In this document: one piece after another, positions 32,940 to 46,430 of the stretch
How positions within the stretch are numbered: position 1 is the stretch's first letter
Layout of the letters: each line of letters starts with the position of its first letter
Assembly: GCA_005656395.1 (NCBI GenBank)
Contig: SRSI01000052.1
Location: 1 to 64,000, forward strand
Length of the DNA stretch: 64,000 bases
Direction: 5' to 3'
Source: Strongyloides papillosus
Lineage: Eukaryota; Nematoda; Chromadorea; Rhabditida; Strongyloididae
Translations under genes and position numbers: made by a program
The notes under the pieces: model-generated
Told to the model about the DNA's origin: nothing
The model's input: the letters and a program-made list of their open reading frames with translations, nothing else
Database searches by the model: none

Positions 32940-35900
32940 ATGGAACCTGTAGATGTTACTAGTTTTCTACCAAAAGACAAATTAAAACATTTAGTTCTAC
33001 TTTCTGGATTGGATATTGTTAATAATCCTTTTCATAAAGCTATATACACAAATTTTCAAACACGATCACTGGCTTCTGATTGTTGTCCTTTAACATATAA
33101 AATTTTTACTCCGGAAAATATAATTGAAACACCTAAATTAATCAAAAATCAATCTAGAATTTTAAGGCATGATTGGCCACTAAAATACACACAGATTTAT
33201 CCAGCAGCAATAGTTTTGTTTTATGATCTTAATTGGAGTACTGTAAATTGGGAGGAAAAAAAGAAAGAATTGGAGACAAAAATTGATGCTTTGAGAAATG
33301 TGATACAAAAAGAAGGCAAACCACACAACAAGGGAACTCAAATAATTCTTGTAATTATTCAACATAATGATGGAGTTACCAAAGAAGAAAATGATAAACT
33401 TTGTAATCCAAAAGCTGCTGAAATATTATCACTAGTAAAATTAAAAAATAATCAACTTTTTGTGATACCAGATACAGAATCTACTTTATATAGTTTTATT
33501 CTTAGATTAGAAAAACAATTTTATGAGCTAACTCCTATATTTTACCAGGAGTGTATTCGAAAGGTTAGATCCCGTAATATCCCAAATAATAATTCAATTC
33601 TTCTCATAAGACAACAATTTAAATTAGCTTTTTTGAGCGAATTACGGCAGGATAATCATACTGCGATGAGGTTAGTTTGAAATATTTATTGATTTATTTT
33701 TATTTTTTAGAAATTATAAACTTGCTTATCAAAAATGTGCAGAATTAGATATGACTGATCGAGATGCATATGAAGTTTTATCAATTGCAAGTGTTATAAA
33801 TTATAAGATTTGTCAACTTTCGTTTCAAAACAATCTTATAAGAGAAAGTTTTACTCAATATGGTAAGCATCAAAGTATTTTTTTCAATAGGAATTGTGGA
33901 GTTTATCCATCTCCTTATATTGCTAAGATAGAGTTTAATTTATGGAAGAGAGAGCAATGTGTTTTATTTGCTAGATTATTTGAAAAAGCAATAAGCAATG
34001 GTTTATTAGCAATAATTCACAAAAACCCTGGTATTTACTATCAATTAGCAGCAGAATTTCAAAGATATGCTAATATATGTATTAAACAGATGATTGCAGC
34101 AACACCTTATGACGTAAATGGTGTTATAAATGAAGATATGTTGTTGTTTAATAAAGATTTAACAAAAACACATGCAATATATTTTGGGCAGCGTCCATGG
34201 AGAGTTCTAACGGACTTAATGCCTGATAATGTTGTTGATGTTAATCATGAAAATTGCGCATTGCTAACACTACAATCTAAAATATTACCAAATTATCAAC
34301 AAACCATCCAATTGTATAATATGGCTATGAAACATTTTGAAAAATTTCATGCTCATCGTTTTCAGATAAAAATAAAATCTCAAATTGCTGATGAATTAAT
34401 ATCTTCAGGAAATTACAAACAAGCCCAACTTTATTTATACGATATATTGATGGAATATTATAAGACAAAAAATTTTAATTTGACCCAAAATTTATTGGTA
34501 AAATTTTTAGAAATTGCATTTTTAAATGCAAACTTAAATGATTATATGTGGGCTATTGCACAACTTTCAAGCAGTAAACAATACACTTTCTTGACAGTTA
34601 ATGTCTCACAACATACAAATTTTTACACTCATAATTTGATAAATCTTTTTCAAGGAATAATTCCTTCACCTTTAAAATCTGGTGTTATACCTTTAAGTGA
34701 TGCCGAGTTAAATGATGTATTTAATAAATGGCAACAGTCATTATCTGATAAACCAATGTTTAAAATAAATCTCACAGGATTAGTTTGTTTTCTGGAAGTA
34801 TCTGTAACTTTAATGCAATTATCAAATGAAGATAGCTGTTGCAGTGATAATTGCATAGTTGTTAGAGTGAATATTTTTAACGATTTAAATTGTGATATAT
34901 CATTTGAAAGATTAACGTTGTATATTGAAGATTGTTGCAAAGTTCCTAGCGTTGTAACTAACGATGTCCTGGAAAATGCCACTTTAAAATTACATGAAAA
35001 TGGTATTTTGTTAAAAAAGAAATCCGAAATAACATATTATTTTTATTTCGATCCTGAAAAGTTGAGTGTTGAATTTTTAACAAACAATATACAAGTTGAA
35101 TCATTGGTTTTGTCAGAAATTTCTCTTCCAAATACCAACATTAATGGATCTTTTCATTGGGATTTCCCGATAAGTGATCCATCATCTAGTATTGTATTTA
35201 AGAAACATCAATTACCGCTGGCTACAACAATGCTAATTGACAGTTCAACATTTTATTTTGGTGAAAAATTCCTCATTCCAATAAGCATTTTTAATTCTTC
35301 GAAATCGATAGAATTTTCAAATTTAGAATGTACAGTAACTTTGTCAAGTCATGAGACTAATCATATTGACGTTAAATCAGATAAAAAAATATATTTATTA
35401 GATCCAGTTACCAAAGCAAAAGTGAATAGTTACGTTCAAGTCATTGATATATTACCTGTTGATAAAAATGTATGTTTTTCATGATTTTTGCTTCTAAAGA
35501 ATAATGTTTTTTTAGTTTGTTTTGAATGTACAATTTGACACAGATAAACCAAATGATTTTTATATACATTTAAATGTAAGTTAGATATAATATTTATTAT
35601 ATAAATTTTTTAGATTAAAAGTAGTGATGAAAATTCTACTTTCTTTAAAAGTTTTAAAGTCAGCACTATTCAACCAGTAAAATGGAATTCTACAATTGTT
35701 TCTTTAGCCGTAAGTAGTCTTATACTCCAACAAGGAAATTAATTTTTTTTAGAATGAAATTCTTAATCAAATTACCAATAATACACAATCTATGATACAA
35801 TTTGATTTTGAAACATGTACAGAAATGGTTATAACTTCAGTTATGTGGAATTTAAATTCATATCTTACACCAACTTCTCAAATATGTGAGAATTACTCCC

Positions 35901-36616
35901 TTGAAACATGTAAGTTTCAATTATTTTAATCTTGATCATTAAAAATTTTAGACCAAAATTTAGAGATATCGTCTATTTCATCATATCTAATTACATTTAT
36001 TGCTTCGTTACCATTTGGACAAGATGAGTCAATTAATCTTGGTAAAATTACGTTAAGTTGGAAACGGTAAGTTTACAAGTTCTATATGATTTTTTTTCTG
36101 TTTTAAAAATGTTTATTACATTAATTTTAATTGATTTATTATTAAATATTTTAGGCCTTCGACGGATGTTATAAATAACACAACAATAGATTTGGGTATT
36201 TTTCCTATAATGCATCTTCCAATTACTATTCAAAGTCAAATACTTTTATCATCTAGTTTAATAATAAGAAAACCTATTCCAATTCAATATACCTTCAAAA
36301 ATAACTATTTTAAAGCATTAACCTTTAAAGTAACATTAGAAATTTCTGAAACATTTATGTTTTGTGGAGATAAAGAACAAATACTGACGTTAATGCCTGG
36401 AGAAGTTTTTGAAAATTGCTTAACACTTTTTGCTTTGACTGCGGGACGTTTGCCATATCCAAGAATAAATGTGTCTTTCACAGATGATTCAAATACGGAT
36501 TTTCCTAAAATATATCAAGAGTTGGCTTTGAAATCATTGCCAACAAGGATATTTGTTATGGTAAGTGTTTTGGAATTTTTTTCATCATTTTATTTTAGTC
36601 TACCGGTAAAAGTTAG
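32940..36616 (+). CDS. trpp-11: TRAPP complex subunit TRAPPC11 (foie gras)
   Basis: Eight exons: 32940-33670, 33711-35469, 35516-35575, 35614-35709, 35753-35909, 35952-36066, 36155-36560 and 36599-36616, all GT-AG and in phase, giving 1113 aa (human 1133). TRAPPC11 is a metazoan subunit of TRAPP III, a Rab1 exchange-factor complex that works in ER-to-Golgi transport and autophagy. The N-terminal half carries the foie-gras region, including YPAAIVLFYDLNW, NPGIYYQLAAEFQRYA and a TPR-like helical block. The C-terminal half is beta-rich (gryzun-type). The last full exon ends SLPTRIFVM and an 18-nt final exon adds STGKS, paralleling the human SIFVKPQGR terminus; reading through the last intron would give a spurious tail. 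The ATG at 32940 is used because the upstream open codons lack an ATG. Confidence 0.93.
36599..36616 (+). other. trpp-11: 18-nt terminal coding micro-exon of TRAPPC11
   Basis: ATTTTAG ends at 36598 and the exon encodes STGKS followed by TAG. It is supported by phase and by the position of the protein end relative to the family. Confidence 0.65.
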
Positions 36617-37118
36617 TATAATCATGAATCATGCAATTGGTAATATATGTTATAAATTTATAGATATATATATTTGTAGTTGAATGCTGGTAAAGATATT
36701 TTTCAGCGGAATTTTATGGTTATTTTTTTAGTTTGACTCATTATTTGTTTAATTTTCGAGTAGTAGAATTGATTTTAACTTTTATACACGAAGTACTTAT
36801 ATAATGTTAAAATACAAACTAATTAGAAAATATTTAAATTGATATTTTCATGTCACTCGATTTAACTGTAATAAAAGAATTTATAGCTAAAGTTTTCTAG
36901 GAGCTTGAAACTGATGTTCATGGTATTAATTATAATATTTCGGAAAAAAAAATTCCAAATTTTATTAAAAAAACTTTAAAATCTCAATAAAATTTGATTC
37001 GATCAGGTAAAGAAAAATTAATTATAGTATCAAAAACTAACGAATTTAAAAAATAACTCTTTCTTATTTAGAAGAAAAAATATTGTGTGATCATAAAATT
37101 ATTGTCGATTAAATTTCT
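36617..37118. other. Spacer with a possible decayed fragment
   Basis: About 0.5 kb between convergent TRAPPC11 and aldolase. A plus-strand frame at 36850-36990 opens with ATG (SLDLTVIKEFIAKVF), meets TAG at 36898-36900, and continues ELETDVHGINYNISEKKIPN to TAA. It could be a decayed fragment; evidence is weak. Confidence 0.25.
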
Positions 37119-38252
37119 TTAATATGCGTGGTTAGCTACAAAGAGAGATTCTCCTGCTGTTGCATCTCCAGCTTCACCAGCATATTTACCAAGTGAAGCT
37201 AAAGAGTTAGCTCTTGCTCTTTTAAGAAGAACTTCTTGAGCAGCATGTACATTTTCATCCTTTCCAGCCCAAGCTTTAATAGCTGAAGCTTGGAGAGCTC
37301 TACCATATGAAAAAGTTAAAGCCCATGGTTTCTTGGTTTGATAGGCATTCATTGCATTAAGATTAACGGTTGCGTCTTCTTCAGACTGACCACCTGACAA
37401 GAAAACAACTCCAGGAACGGCAACTGGAACAGTTCTTTGAAGAGCTGTAACAGTAGCAATTCCAATATCTTGATGTGAAACTTTACCTCCAGCAAAAGAT
37501 TGTCCAGGGGTAACCATATTGGGTTTAAGAAGTGTACCTTCAAGGAAAACGTGATGATCATTTAAAGCCTTATAAGTGTATGCAAGGACAATTTCAGTAA
37601 TTTTTTGACATCTTGCAAGGTCGTGATCTCCGTCAGGAAGTGTTTCTGGTTCAACAATTGGAACAAGTCCATTTTGTTGACAAATTGATGCATATCTAGC
37701 TAAGTTATTAGCAACTTCAACCAAAGCTGTATGAGATGGTGTTGTTCCTGAAATTTTATGGACACATCTCCATTTAGCAAATTGTGCTCCATCTCTTTTA
37801 TATTGAGCACAACGAGCATTTAGATCATCCATTCCTTGTGTTGTACATTCTCCTACTGTTCCAGCAATTGGTACGACACCTCTGTCAACTTTGATTCCTG
37901 GAATAATTCCTTTTGATCTTAAAACATCAACGAATGGTACTCCATCATCAGTCTTTTGATAAAAAGTTTCATGGAACATGATGACACCAGAAATATAGTT
38001 TGAAATTTCATTGTCAGTTGTAAAAAGCATTTGACGATACTTTCTACGATTTTCTTCAGTATTTTCAAGTCCAAGAGGAGACAATCTTTTTTCCATGGAT
38101 CCAGTTGATTCATCGGCAGCAAGAATACCTAAAAAATAATATAGCATTAAAAAATTCTTTTACATACCTTTTCCTGGAGAAACAATGGCTTGTGCAATAG
38201 CACGAAGTTCATTTTCTTGTTCTTTTGTTAAGTATTGTGAATAAGAAACCAT
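37119..38252 (-). CDS. aldo: Class I fructose-bisphosphate aldolase
   Basis: Two exons: 38252-38168 and 38128-37119, with a 39-nt intron (GTATGTAAAAG to TTTTTTAG), giving 364 aa, the standard class I length. It cleaves fructose-1,6-bisphosphate to dihydroxyacetone phosphate and glyceraldehyde-3-phosphate in cytosolic glycolysis. The sequence is conserved throughout: [41 protein letters not shown], the Schiff-base Lys in [45 protein letters not shown], and the C-terminal Tyr in NHAY. Third positions favour T and some C, a more biased usage than in the neighbours, consistent with high expression. A long T-run acceptor lies about 15 bases upstream of the ATG and suggests trans-splicing. Other-frame ORFs inside this gene are shadows. 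Confidence 0.98.
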
Positions 38253-39434
38253 ATTTAGATAACTTTCTAAAAAAAATGTAATATTTTAAAATTGCTAATC
38301 GATATTAGAAATAATAATTTAAATCATTTTTTAAAATGACAATGTTATAATAATTTTATTTAAAGAAAATAAATATCTCAATTAATTTAGTATGACAATT
38401 TTGTTAACTTATAAGTAACTTATAATTAAATTACAATTCAGTATATGCTTTAAAACTAAAAGAAGTTATGTTATAGGAAATCCATAAAGTAAAAAAAATC
38501 ATACTTATGGGTTTTCTGATTATTTAAATTTTAAAGCCAAAAAATAAATATTCTACTAATAAAACAATATTTTATCTATCTTAACTCATAAAAATGTAAT
38601 TTCAAAAGTATTAATAACATAATATCTTCAAATTTAATAATGTGTCTACAACTTATTTTATTCTAAAATATTAAAAAAATATTTTATAAAAGTATATTTG
38701 CTTAAAACTAATGTAATAAAAAAGCGAAAGCTTTTAAAAATAACTTCACTCTGCTTCTATCAATAATGAAATTTTGAAGATTTACTCTTAAATGTCACGT
38801 ATATAATGTGAGAATGTAAGGATATGCCAATAGTGAGGAAACTTAAAGTTTTGCTTTGTGTTAAAGATATATAAGTTAGCAGAACAGAGACATTGCCAAT
38901 ATTGCTATATACATAGATACTAATTTTATTTATATATAATTCTCAATATAAATATACTTTAGATTATTACCATTAGCAATAAAATGTATTTTTTATAAAA
39001 TGTACTACAACGTTAAACAAAAACTGAAATATCGATATTAAAATAAAACATCGTAAATATGTATGATGTGGCTTAACATAACAAAATAATTCATACTATC
39101 TCAATAACAAATAAATTTAGTTTTTTGATGTTAGTTAATAAAAAACAAAAGAATATGTAATATATTTATTCTGGATTAAGATTGTCTTTTATACAATAGA
39201 AGTAATCATTATTATATTACAATCAATCACTACTCAATACTTTTATTTTTTTAATTTTTTCAACAACATTTAACATATCAAATAACATAAACATCTTTTA
39301 TTTGAAGAGGAAATTTCAATGGAAAATACTAAGGAATTTTTAAAAATAATAATAAATCTTTTACATGTGAAAAAAATTATTTACAAGATTAACTTTATAT
39401 AAACTACTATCAAAATGTACTACATATATGTTAG
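38253..39434. other. Intergenic between aldolase and SREBP
   Basis: About 1.2 kb, AT-rich, containing the aldolase promoter side and the SREBP 3'UTR. No coding-like frame or RNA gene recognised. Confidence 0.5.
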
Positions 39435-42400
39435 TTAAAAATTTTTTTTCTCATATAATGATTCATTATCATTGAATGTTATATATTTTAATTCATCTTT
39501 CAATTTTTTTATAATTTTAAAATGAACATTGGTATGATATTGTAAAAAGCTTGCAAGGTGAACTTTTTCTTGAGTTACGAAATACTTAAGAAAGTGTAAT
39601 AATGAAGGTAAATGTGTAATAGATTGCTGATTGTAAAATACTCTAAATTTATCCATAAAGATACTGTAATTCATTGCAATTGATTCTTGTGTATTAGTTA
39701 TCATAATATTATAACAAAGATTATAAAAATCGGCCTAAAATAAAAAAAACTATACGGTTGATATTTATATAATAAACATACCTTCATAGCTAAACTATTA
39801 TCATCATAATGGAATTTCCTAAAATAAGCATAAATTTTTAATAAAGTTTCATATACATTGATTAGAGTACTATTTTGTTGAGGTTGCTTCCAAAAAGGAT
39901 AATTCAAATTTAACATAGAATACCAAACTTCTAACAAACAAGATAAAAACCATTCAATTGTCAGAAATTTTGTTTTTATAAATATCCTTTTAAATATATC
40001 GTCATTGAAAGAATACACTAATTTTTTCTTAATTTCATCATTTATAGAATCTATGCCTTTCATGCAATAATATATAGTAGTTCCAGGATATTTAGAATTA
40101 AATGAATCATCAATAGCCATTTTTTTTGTACAAAATGCTAATATTGTTGCAAAGGTAAAACCACATTCTTTAATTTCTTGAGGTACTTTCATAACAACAG
40201 CATAATGTGTTTGAGCTTTTATTTTAAGACCTAACTTCCAATATAAAGCAGCACTTAATAAGTGAGTCCACCAAGAAGTTATTTCATCAGAAAATACAAA
40301 ATTATCTAATATTGTATTCCAATCGAAAAGACTAACATCTGTACAATCTATTAAATTTGTGTTGATGTTATTACAATCATAAGGACAAGAACTTATTGAA
40401 AGTAAAAGTTGAATCGTTTCTGCTACATTAAATGAATTTGAACATGAGCTTGTTTTTTTAGTTGTCTGATGTTTATCTATTAATTGTTCAATTAAATCTG
40501 CTTTAAATAACATCGTTAGATGGTGTAAGGGTTTCAATCCTTCATTTGTATAACTTTTACTGAAGTATGTTTTATCTTCATTATTAATTTTTATATTTTT
40601 TATCATTTCATGCACTTTATTAATGTCGCTAAGAAATTTTTTACCATGAGAAGTAAATACCCAATTTAAAGCTAAAAATTTTTCGTTTTTAAACGCTGCC
40701 TTTCTAACGTGTCTTCTAGCTCGTCTCATAAAATATTTTCCAATTAAATTACCTATATATCTTGGGAAAGATAAACGAACCCTAATTGATGCATTAATAT
40801 AAATATCCGCTCTCTGGGCGTGCGTTAATTTATCATTTGAAATACCAGCACTTTCGGATAAATTAACAGCATTTAAAGCTAAATTTAAACCTCTTAGATT
40901 ATTACTGGTATTTGAATCATTCATTATCAAATGAAGTTGATGTAATTGATGATAAATTAATGCAGTAGCAGCATGACTTTTACAAACAGCATCGCTAAGT
41001 TGTGTTGGTGAACGTCTTCTCCTTGAAAAATATCTTCCAACCCAAACGCTATTTAATAGGTGGCGAATTATTTGCCAAAAAACAGTTAGTACTTCATCAA
41101 ATCCTCTTTTTGGAATTGGTCTTCCAAGCATATCTAATCCACTCATCAAATATTTTTCTGCTCTCTCATAGTTCCCTTTACTTATAACTGTTGAAGCACT
41201 TTTTTTGAATCTTATAAATGTTTCCCATGAAGGTGAATTGTAATCTGTTACTGGTTCTCCTGATACTAATAATTTATATAAAATACTAATAATAATCACA
41301 GCATTCATCCCCCAAATATATGTATTTTCCATTATTGTATTTTGATACCAATGTTTTGCTTTAATTGCTGTTTCATTTACCATTTCAACAACATTCGGAC
41401 TTCTAATAACTGTTCCATTATTCACTTCATTTATAATTCTATGAGAAAGTGCTAAAACATTTTTAGTTGTTACGTTAGTACCATTTGAAAAATTTGATTC
41501 ATCAACATTCAGAGAAGTATTAGATATTGTTTTAAATGAAAATATTGATATAGGGTTAAAAATTAACATGCAAAACATAAAGATACACAACGTAACTCTA
41601 GATTTATTATCCATAACTTTTTTCATTTGACTTTTTGTTTTTTTCAATGAAACATCTGGTATTGTAATGCCAAATTTGTTGATAAAAGTATTATTTGAAT
41701 ATTGGCGTTGTTTAACACTATAACTTTTTGAATAATGTTCATTGTTTAAAGGTGGTGAAGCTGTATCACTACTCGAAAAATAATCACTATTAGATGGACT
41801 TTTTAATAGTGATTTGTGTTCATTTTGATTTGATCGTAATTTAATATTTACTTCATAAACTTCTTTTAGTGCTTTTTTTAGTTTATCTATTTGGTAATAT
41901 AGTTGTTCATTTTCGCCCATTAAATAATTTAGTTTATCAACTGCTTTTTTAAGTGTTGCAGATTTACTCAACTATAAATTTATTAGTTTATTAATATTAT
42001 TTGAATATCAACTAACTTACTTTTTCATCTTTTTTAGCAACAATTTCTTTAAGTTGATTAATTTGAACATTAATGGAACATCTATACTTTTTTTCTATTA
42101 AATTATGTGCTTTCCTACGTTCTGTTTTAGGCTTTTTTATTTTATTATCTGTATCTTTTTCATTTTCATATTTTTCATTATAAGTTATAATTTTATCTAA
42201 ATTTCTTTCATCAGCATTTTTGTAATTTTTCGTTTCATCAAAATCATTATTTACAGCCATGTCTTCTATATCATCATCATAATAATAATCTTCTCTGTAT
42301 AGATCATTTCTCTTACTTTTCTTATCATTTTTTCCACTTTTGTGTATTAATGATTTTTTCGGCATTTCTTTAATTAGTTTTTTGATTTTTTGATCAAAAT

Positions 42401-43358
42401 CATCTTCATAAATATCATCATTATCAAATAGTCGATACTTATGATTGTTTGTAAAATTCATATTGTTTAAATCATTGCTAATTTGATTATTTAATTCACT
42501 TTTTGTAGTATCTAAATTTTCAAAAGAATGTTGAGATGTATAATGTTCATTAAATGGATTTGGACTAGAGAACGTAGTATGAAATGAACCTTCATTTGAC
42601 ATTGGTGATGCATTAAAACTATTATATTCCATATTTGATTGGTCAAATGAATCAGAAGAAAAACTTGAAAATGAAAAAGGTGAGCAATTATTGTTTTGTT
42701 GAGATGACAAAATATCCCCATTTTGATAATTAATTTTTGTTTCTGGACATAAATCTGGTGGATATTGAGGAAAAGTTGTATTCTGATTTTTATACGTATA
42801 TTCATAAGGTGTTTCTTGGTTTGCCTTAAAGTTATTTGACAAACAATCAAATGTACTTTTTTGTGTAAATTGATTGTTTTTATTAAGATGAAAACTTGTA
42901 TTTTGATAAGGCATGTCAAATGAATAGTTATAATTGTTTATTGAATTATCTTTCTTTTCTATCGGTTGATATGCTTGTCCTTCTAAAAATTGATTATTTT
43001 GAAGATACCCATTTTGAGTGTGAAAATCATTATTATCATTAATTGGTGCTGCATTAGAAAAATATGATATTTCCATATAACTTTTATTTGAGTACATCTT
43101 CAATTCATCATTTTTTATTGAATCGACAATGTTATTTATTTCATTTAAACCTTCTGGTTGAAGGACATTTAATAAATCATCTTTATTTATCAATTCTTAG
43201 AAAAAATTATTAATAAGAAGAAAATTATTCAACATACCATCAAGTTCATGTGGTTTAACATAGTCCAAATTAATATTATCTTCAATCAAATTAGATGAAT
43301 TAAAGTTATTATAATGGGATGATTTGTAATTGAAAAAATTATTATTATGTGATGTCAT
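39435..43358 (-). CDS. sbp-1: Sterol regulatory element-binding protein (SREBP / SBP-1)
   Basis: Four exons: 43358-43238, 43195-42021, 41971-39782 and 39734-39435, introns about 42-49 nt, giving 1261 aa. SREBP is an ER-membrane bHLH-Zip transcription factor released by proteolysis to activate lipid synthesis genes. The N-terminal ~395 residues are Asn/Ser/Gln-rich and acidic (activation region). The bHLH at about 400-435 contains [17 protein letters not shown] with the SREBP-specific Tyr; an intron cuts the HLH after KKDEK, and the zipper follows ([14 protein letters not shown]). Two membrane helices are seen: the first (about 558-578) follows DNKSR and ends in IFNP, like the site-2-protease region DRSR/NP of mammals; the second lies at about 650-668. 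The luminal loop has no RxxL site-1 motif. The ~590-residue C-terminal regulatory domain fits SCAP binding. Confidence 0.95.
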
Positions 43359-46300
43359 AGTGTATTCTATAATACATCTAAAAATAAAATATAATATTTT
43401 AATTTTCACATTTTAAATAAAAAATATATATTAATTCATAATAAGAATTTAGATTACTAAGAAAAAATATAAATGATATAGTTGATTAATTAATAAATAT
43501 GATTTATAAACCATAATGTAGATTGTATATACAAATGAATAAAATAATTTAATTGATTATTAATTATTATATATCAAAAATAATTATCATGCCAATATTT
43601 TTATTATCTTATGTTAAATAAAGTATTGTAAATATAATATAAGTAATAGAAAATTAAGGAACGAATAGATATAATATATTAATAAAATCATAATTATATA
43701 ATTGTAAAAAAGCTATGTAATTTTATTGATATTTAAAAAATTATATAGTTGTCTATGTTTAATAGAAAAATTTTCTTTTCTAATTTAGAGTGACTAACTA
43801 TTATTTTGATAATGTAATTGATAAAATGTTATAGTGATAAGAAATACCTTTACAAGAGTTAAGAGATCTACAGAATACCACCAATATGATAGTAATAAAA
43901 TGCATGACTAGAAGTTTTTTTTATTAGTAAGAAGAAAGTTATATTAACGACGTAATTATAAGATTTATAAACGATGATGTCTCTTTAGAGTGCATCATCT
44001 TTATACAATTAATCTTCATGTAGAGAGATCAAGAATATGTATACTTAATATGATACATTATAAATATTATATTTATTATAACAATAAATTTTCTATCAAT
44101 TAAAATTTCTCATGTATTCAAACAAAATTTCATTTCTTTTAAATATTAAAACATAAATTTAAAATCAATAATATGATTTTTAAAACTTTTGACTTTATAA
44201 ATAAAGAAGTTATCTTTGCACAAAGTATATTATCATAATTTCATGATAATTTAGAAAATGAAAAATATATAAAATTGATAATATAAAAAAAAATCATTCT
44301 TTATATGCATTTCTCTTATCATTAATATATTTTTTTACATTGCCACCCGATAAGTTAAAGTATTTTCAATGTATGATTGAAGAAAATGTTTGTACTAAAA
44401 TTATTGATAATGAAAAAATATACTTTCCTTGACAAAGCAAATTTTGTTCTAATGAATACTATGATTATCTTTGTAAGTTTCTGTGCTTATCATTTGTAAA
44501 CATAAAAATTTTATTTTTATCACTGATATAAAGCGTTTTATTAAAGGTAAAAGCGATTTTTATAAAAAATATTTTAATTGACATATAAAGACTACAAATA
44601 TCATATATTTAAATTCAACCAAAATAACATATAATCTTTAAATAACAATGATAAACACTGTCAAATTTAAGTACTTTTATATGCTGTACCAAACTTTTAC
44701 TTTAAAAATAAAATCCATCAAGTAATTTAATTTTAATATACTTAAAAAACAAGCACGTTTATAACATAATATTTGCTTTATTATTATAAAAATTTGCCCT
44801 TCATCATCAAAACAAACCATTAAATCAAAGATTAGATCAAAATATCCAATCATTCGTAACAATCTACATTTACAATGGTGAAATCTGTTATAATTTTTCA
44901 TTCAAAATCGCAGGGAATTTTTAAAAATATTTTTATTGTTCTCAATCAAAATATTTTTTCAGATTTTCATTAAGATCTACAGTTGAAAATTTTAAAAAGA
45001 GTTTATTTTATATAAAAATGAATTAATATGAATATTATACATGAATTGAATTTGATTCATAACCTATTTAGCACTAATATACGATTATAATCGCTTCTTT
45101 ATAATAATTGTCATTGGAAACAACTACGACAAAATATTTGACTTTTTTTATAATAACAGACATTATTTTACATATATTTTATTCATTTATGATATATTAA
45201 ATGACTTGTACAATAAAAAATTTACTTTTTTTATAACAAAAATCTAAATTACACTACCTTATTTCTCTTGAATTAAGCAAAACCATATACAGAGAGCATG
45301 TAGTTGTAGTAAAGTTTTACTATTTTATTAATTTTATAAAATTAAACTGTGAATAAAAAATGTTTCACCTTTAATGCGCAATGTCATTATACATTTAATG
45401 TTTCAATTTATTATACTAACATTGGTGCAACTTTCTTTTTTACCTTTCTTAATTACTGTAATTTAAAAATATGTAAATCAAGTTCAGCAATATTTGATAC
45501 TATTACAAAGTGCTATATACCCCAAAGTCGAAAAAGAAGCACGGAATGTGGAAAACAATTTCATGGTAATTAATGATTTTATATTTCTTTGACTCTAAAA
45601 TTGTATTGGTGGTATTTATCAGAAAATACGCTAATATGTTTACTAGTAAATGTTACCTTTTACATAGGATACTGTTTAAAAGTGTCAAAATTATTTCAAA
45701 GTCATATATAAATTATATATATTTTTCATGCTAATTGATTTTCAATTAAGCAATATTTTTTTTTCAATATATTTGAGGTAAAAATAAAAATGAGTACTTG
45801 AAACTTTTAAAATTTGAACTATTTAATTAAAAAATAAATGTATAATAAATTATATATTTTTATTCGACAAATTACTTTAATGCCATTTAAAACAATTTCT
45901 TTTATAATAATATACTAACAAAATATCTATAGTTGTTTTTTGTTGATATTTTATTGATATTAGTAACTTTTTATTTAATATGATTAATATTTTGTTTACC
46001 TAAAAGAATTGATATTTATTTATAATTTTTTTTTAATTTCCCACTTCTTAAATAATCTGATCATTGATAGTTTAAAATTACAATAATCAAATTTAATTAA
46101 TCATCCAAAATTTTTGATAAAAAAAATTATATGTTTACAAGTTTAGTATATAATTAATAAATTAACATTATTAACTTTTGTATTAATTATTTTAATATCA
46201 CTTTTTTTATATTTACATATAATATACTTAAATTTTATAATATTTATATAAATATATACATAAGGAGATTTAATATATATTATAGAAGGAAAAAAGCAAT

Positions 46301-46430
46301 ATTTATATATTTGAAGCATCTATAATTAACAGTGAAAATAATTTTTCTACAATACATCAACATATATAAATATAATTACATGTATATGTATATTTTATTG
46401 AGTTAGAATATTTCATAACACATTATCATT
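43359..46430. other. 3-kb divergent spacer, SREBP / OATP
   Basis: The longest spacer in the window, between the starts of two divergent genes. It is very AT-rich. Within it lie a decayed Cys-containing fragment (44340-44531) and two small ORFs (44677-44901 minus, 45349-45573 plus) without convincing coding character. Regulatory elements are expected but none could be named. Confidence 0.45.
44340..44531 (+). pseudogene. Decayed Cys-rich fragment, possibly ShK-like
   Basis: A plus-strand frame reads LPPDKLKYFQCMIEENVC, then through DNEKIYFP to an in-frame TGA at 44430-44432, and continues with a segment holding three more Cys spaced x7 and x3 before TAA at 44529-44531. The late Cys spacing with neighbouring Tyr residues resembles the end of a ShK-type cysteine domain, common in nematode secreted proteins. 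The in-frame stop and the absence of a start or signal peptide argue for a dead remnant. The family assignment is tentative. Confidence 0.3.

Noticed and set aside
37349..37561. Alternate-frame ORFs within aldolase
   Set aside because: Shadows produced by the biased codon use of the aldolase gene.
44430..44432. In-frame TGA as possible selenocysteine
   Set aside because: No SECIS-like structure identified, no start codon or signal peptide, and no selenoprotein family resemblance; a dead fragment is simpler.
44677..44901. 74-codon minus-strand ORF in the SREBP-OATP spacer
   Set aside because: Hydrophobic, AT-driven composition and no splice partners recognised.
45349..45573. 74-codon plus-strand ORF with six Cys
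   Set aside because: Starts without ATG, no signal peptide, and no convincing flanking exon despite a GTAAT after the end; too weak to call.
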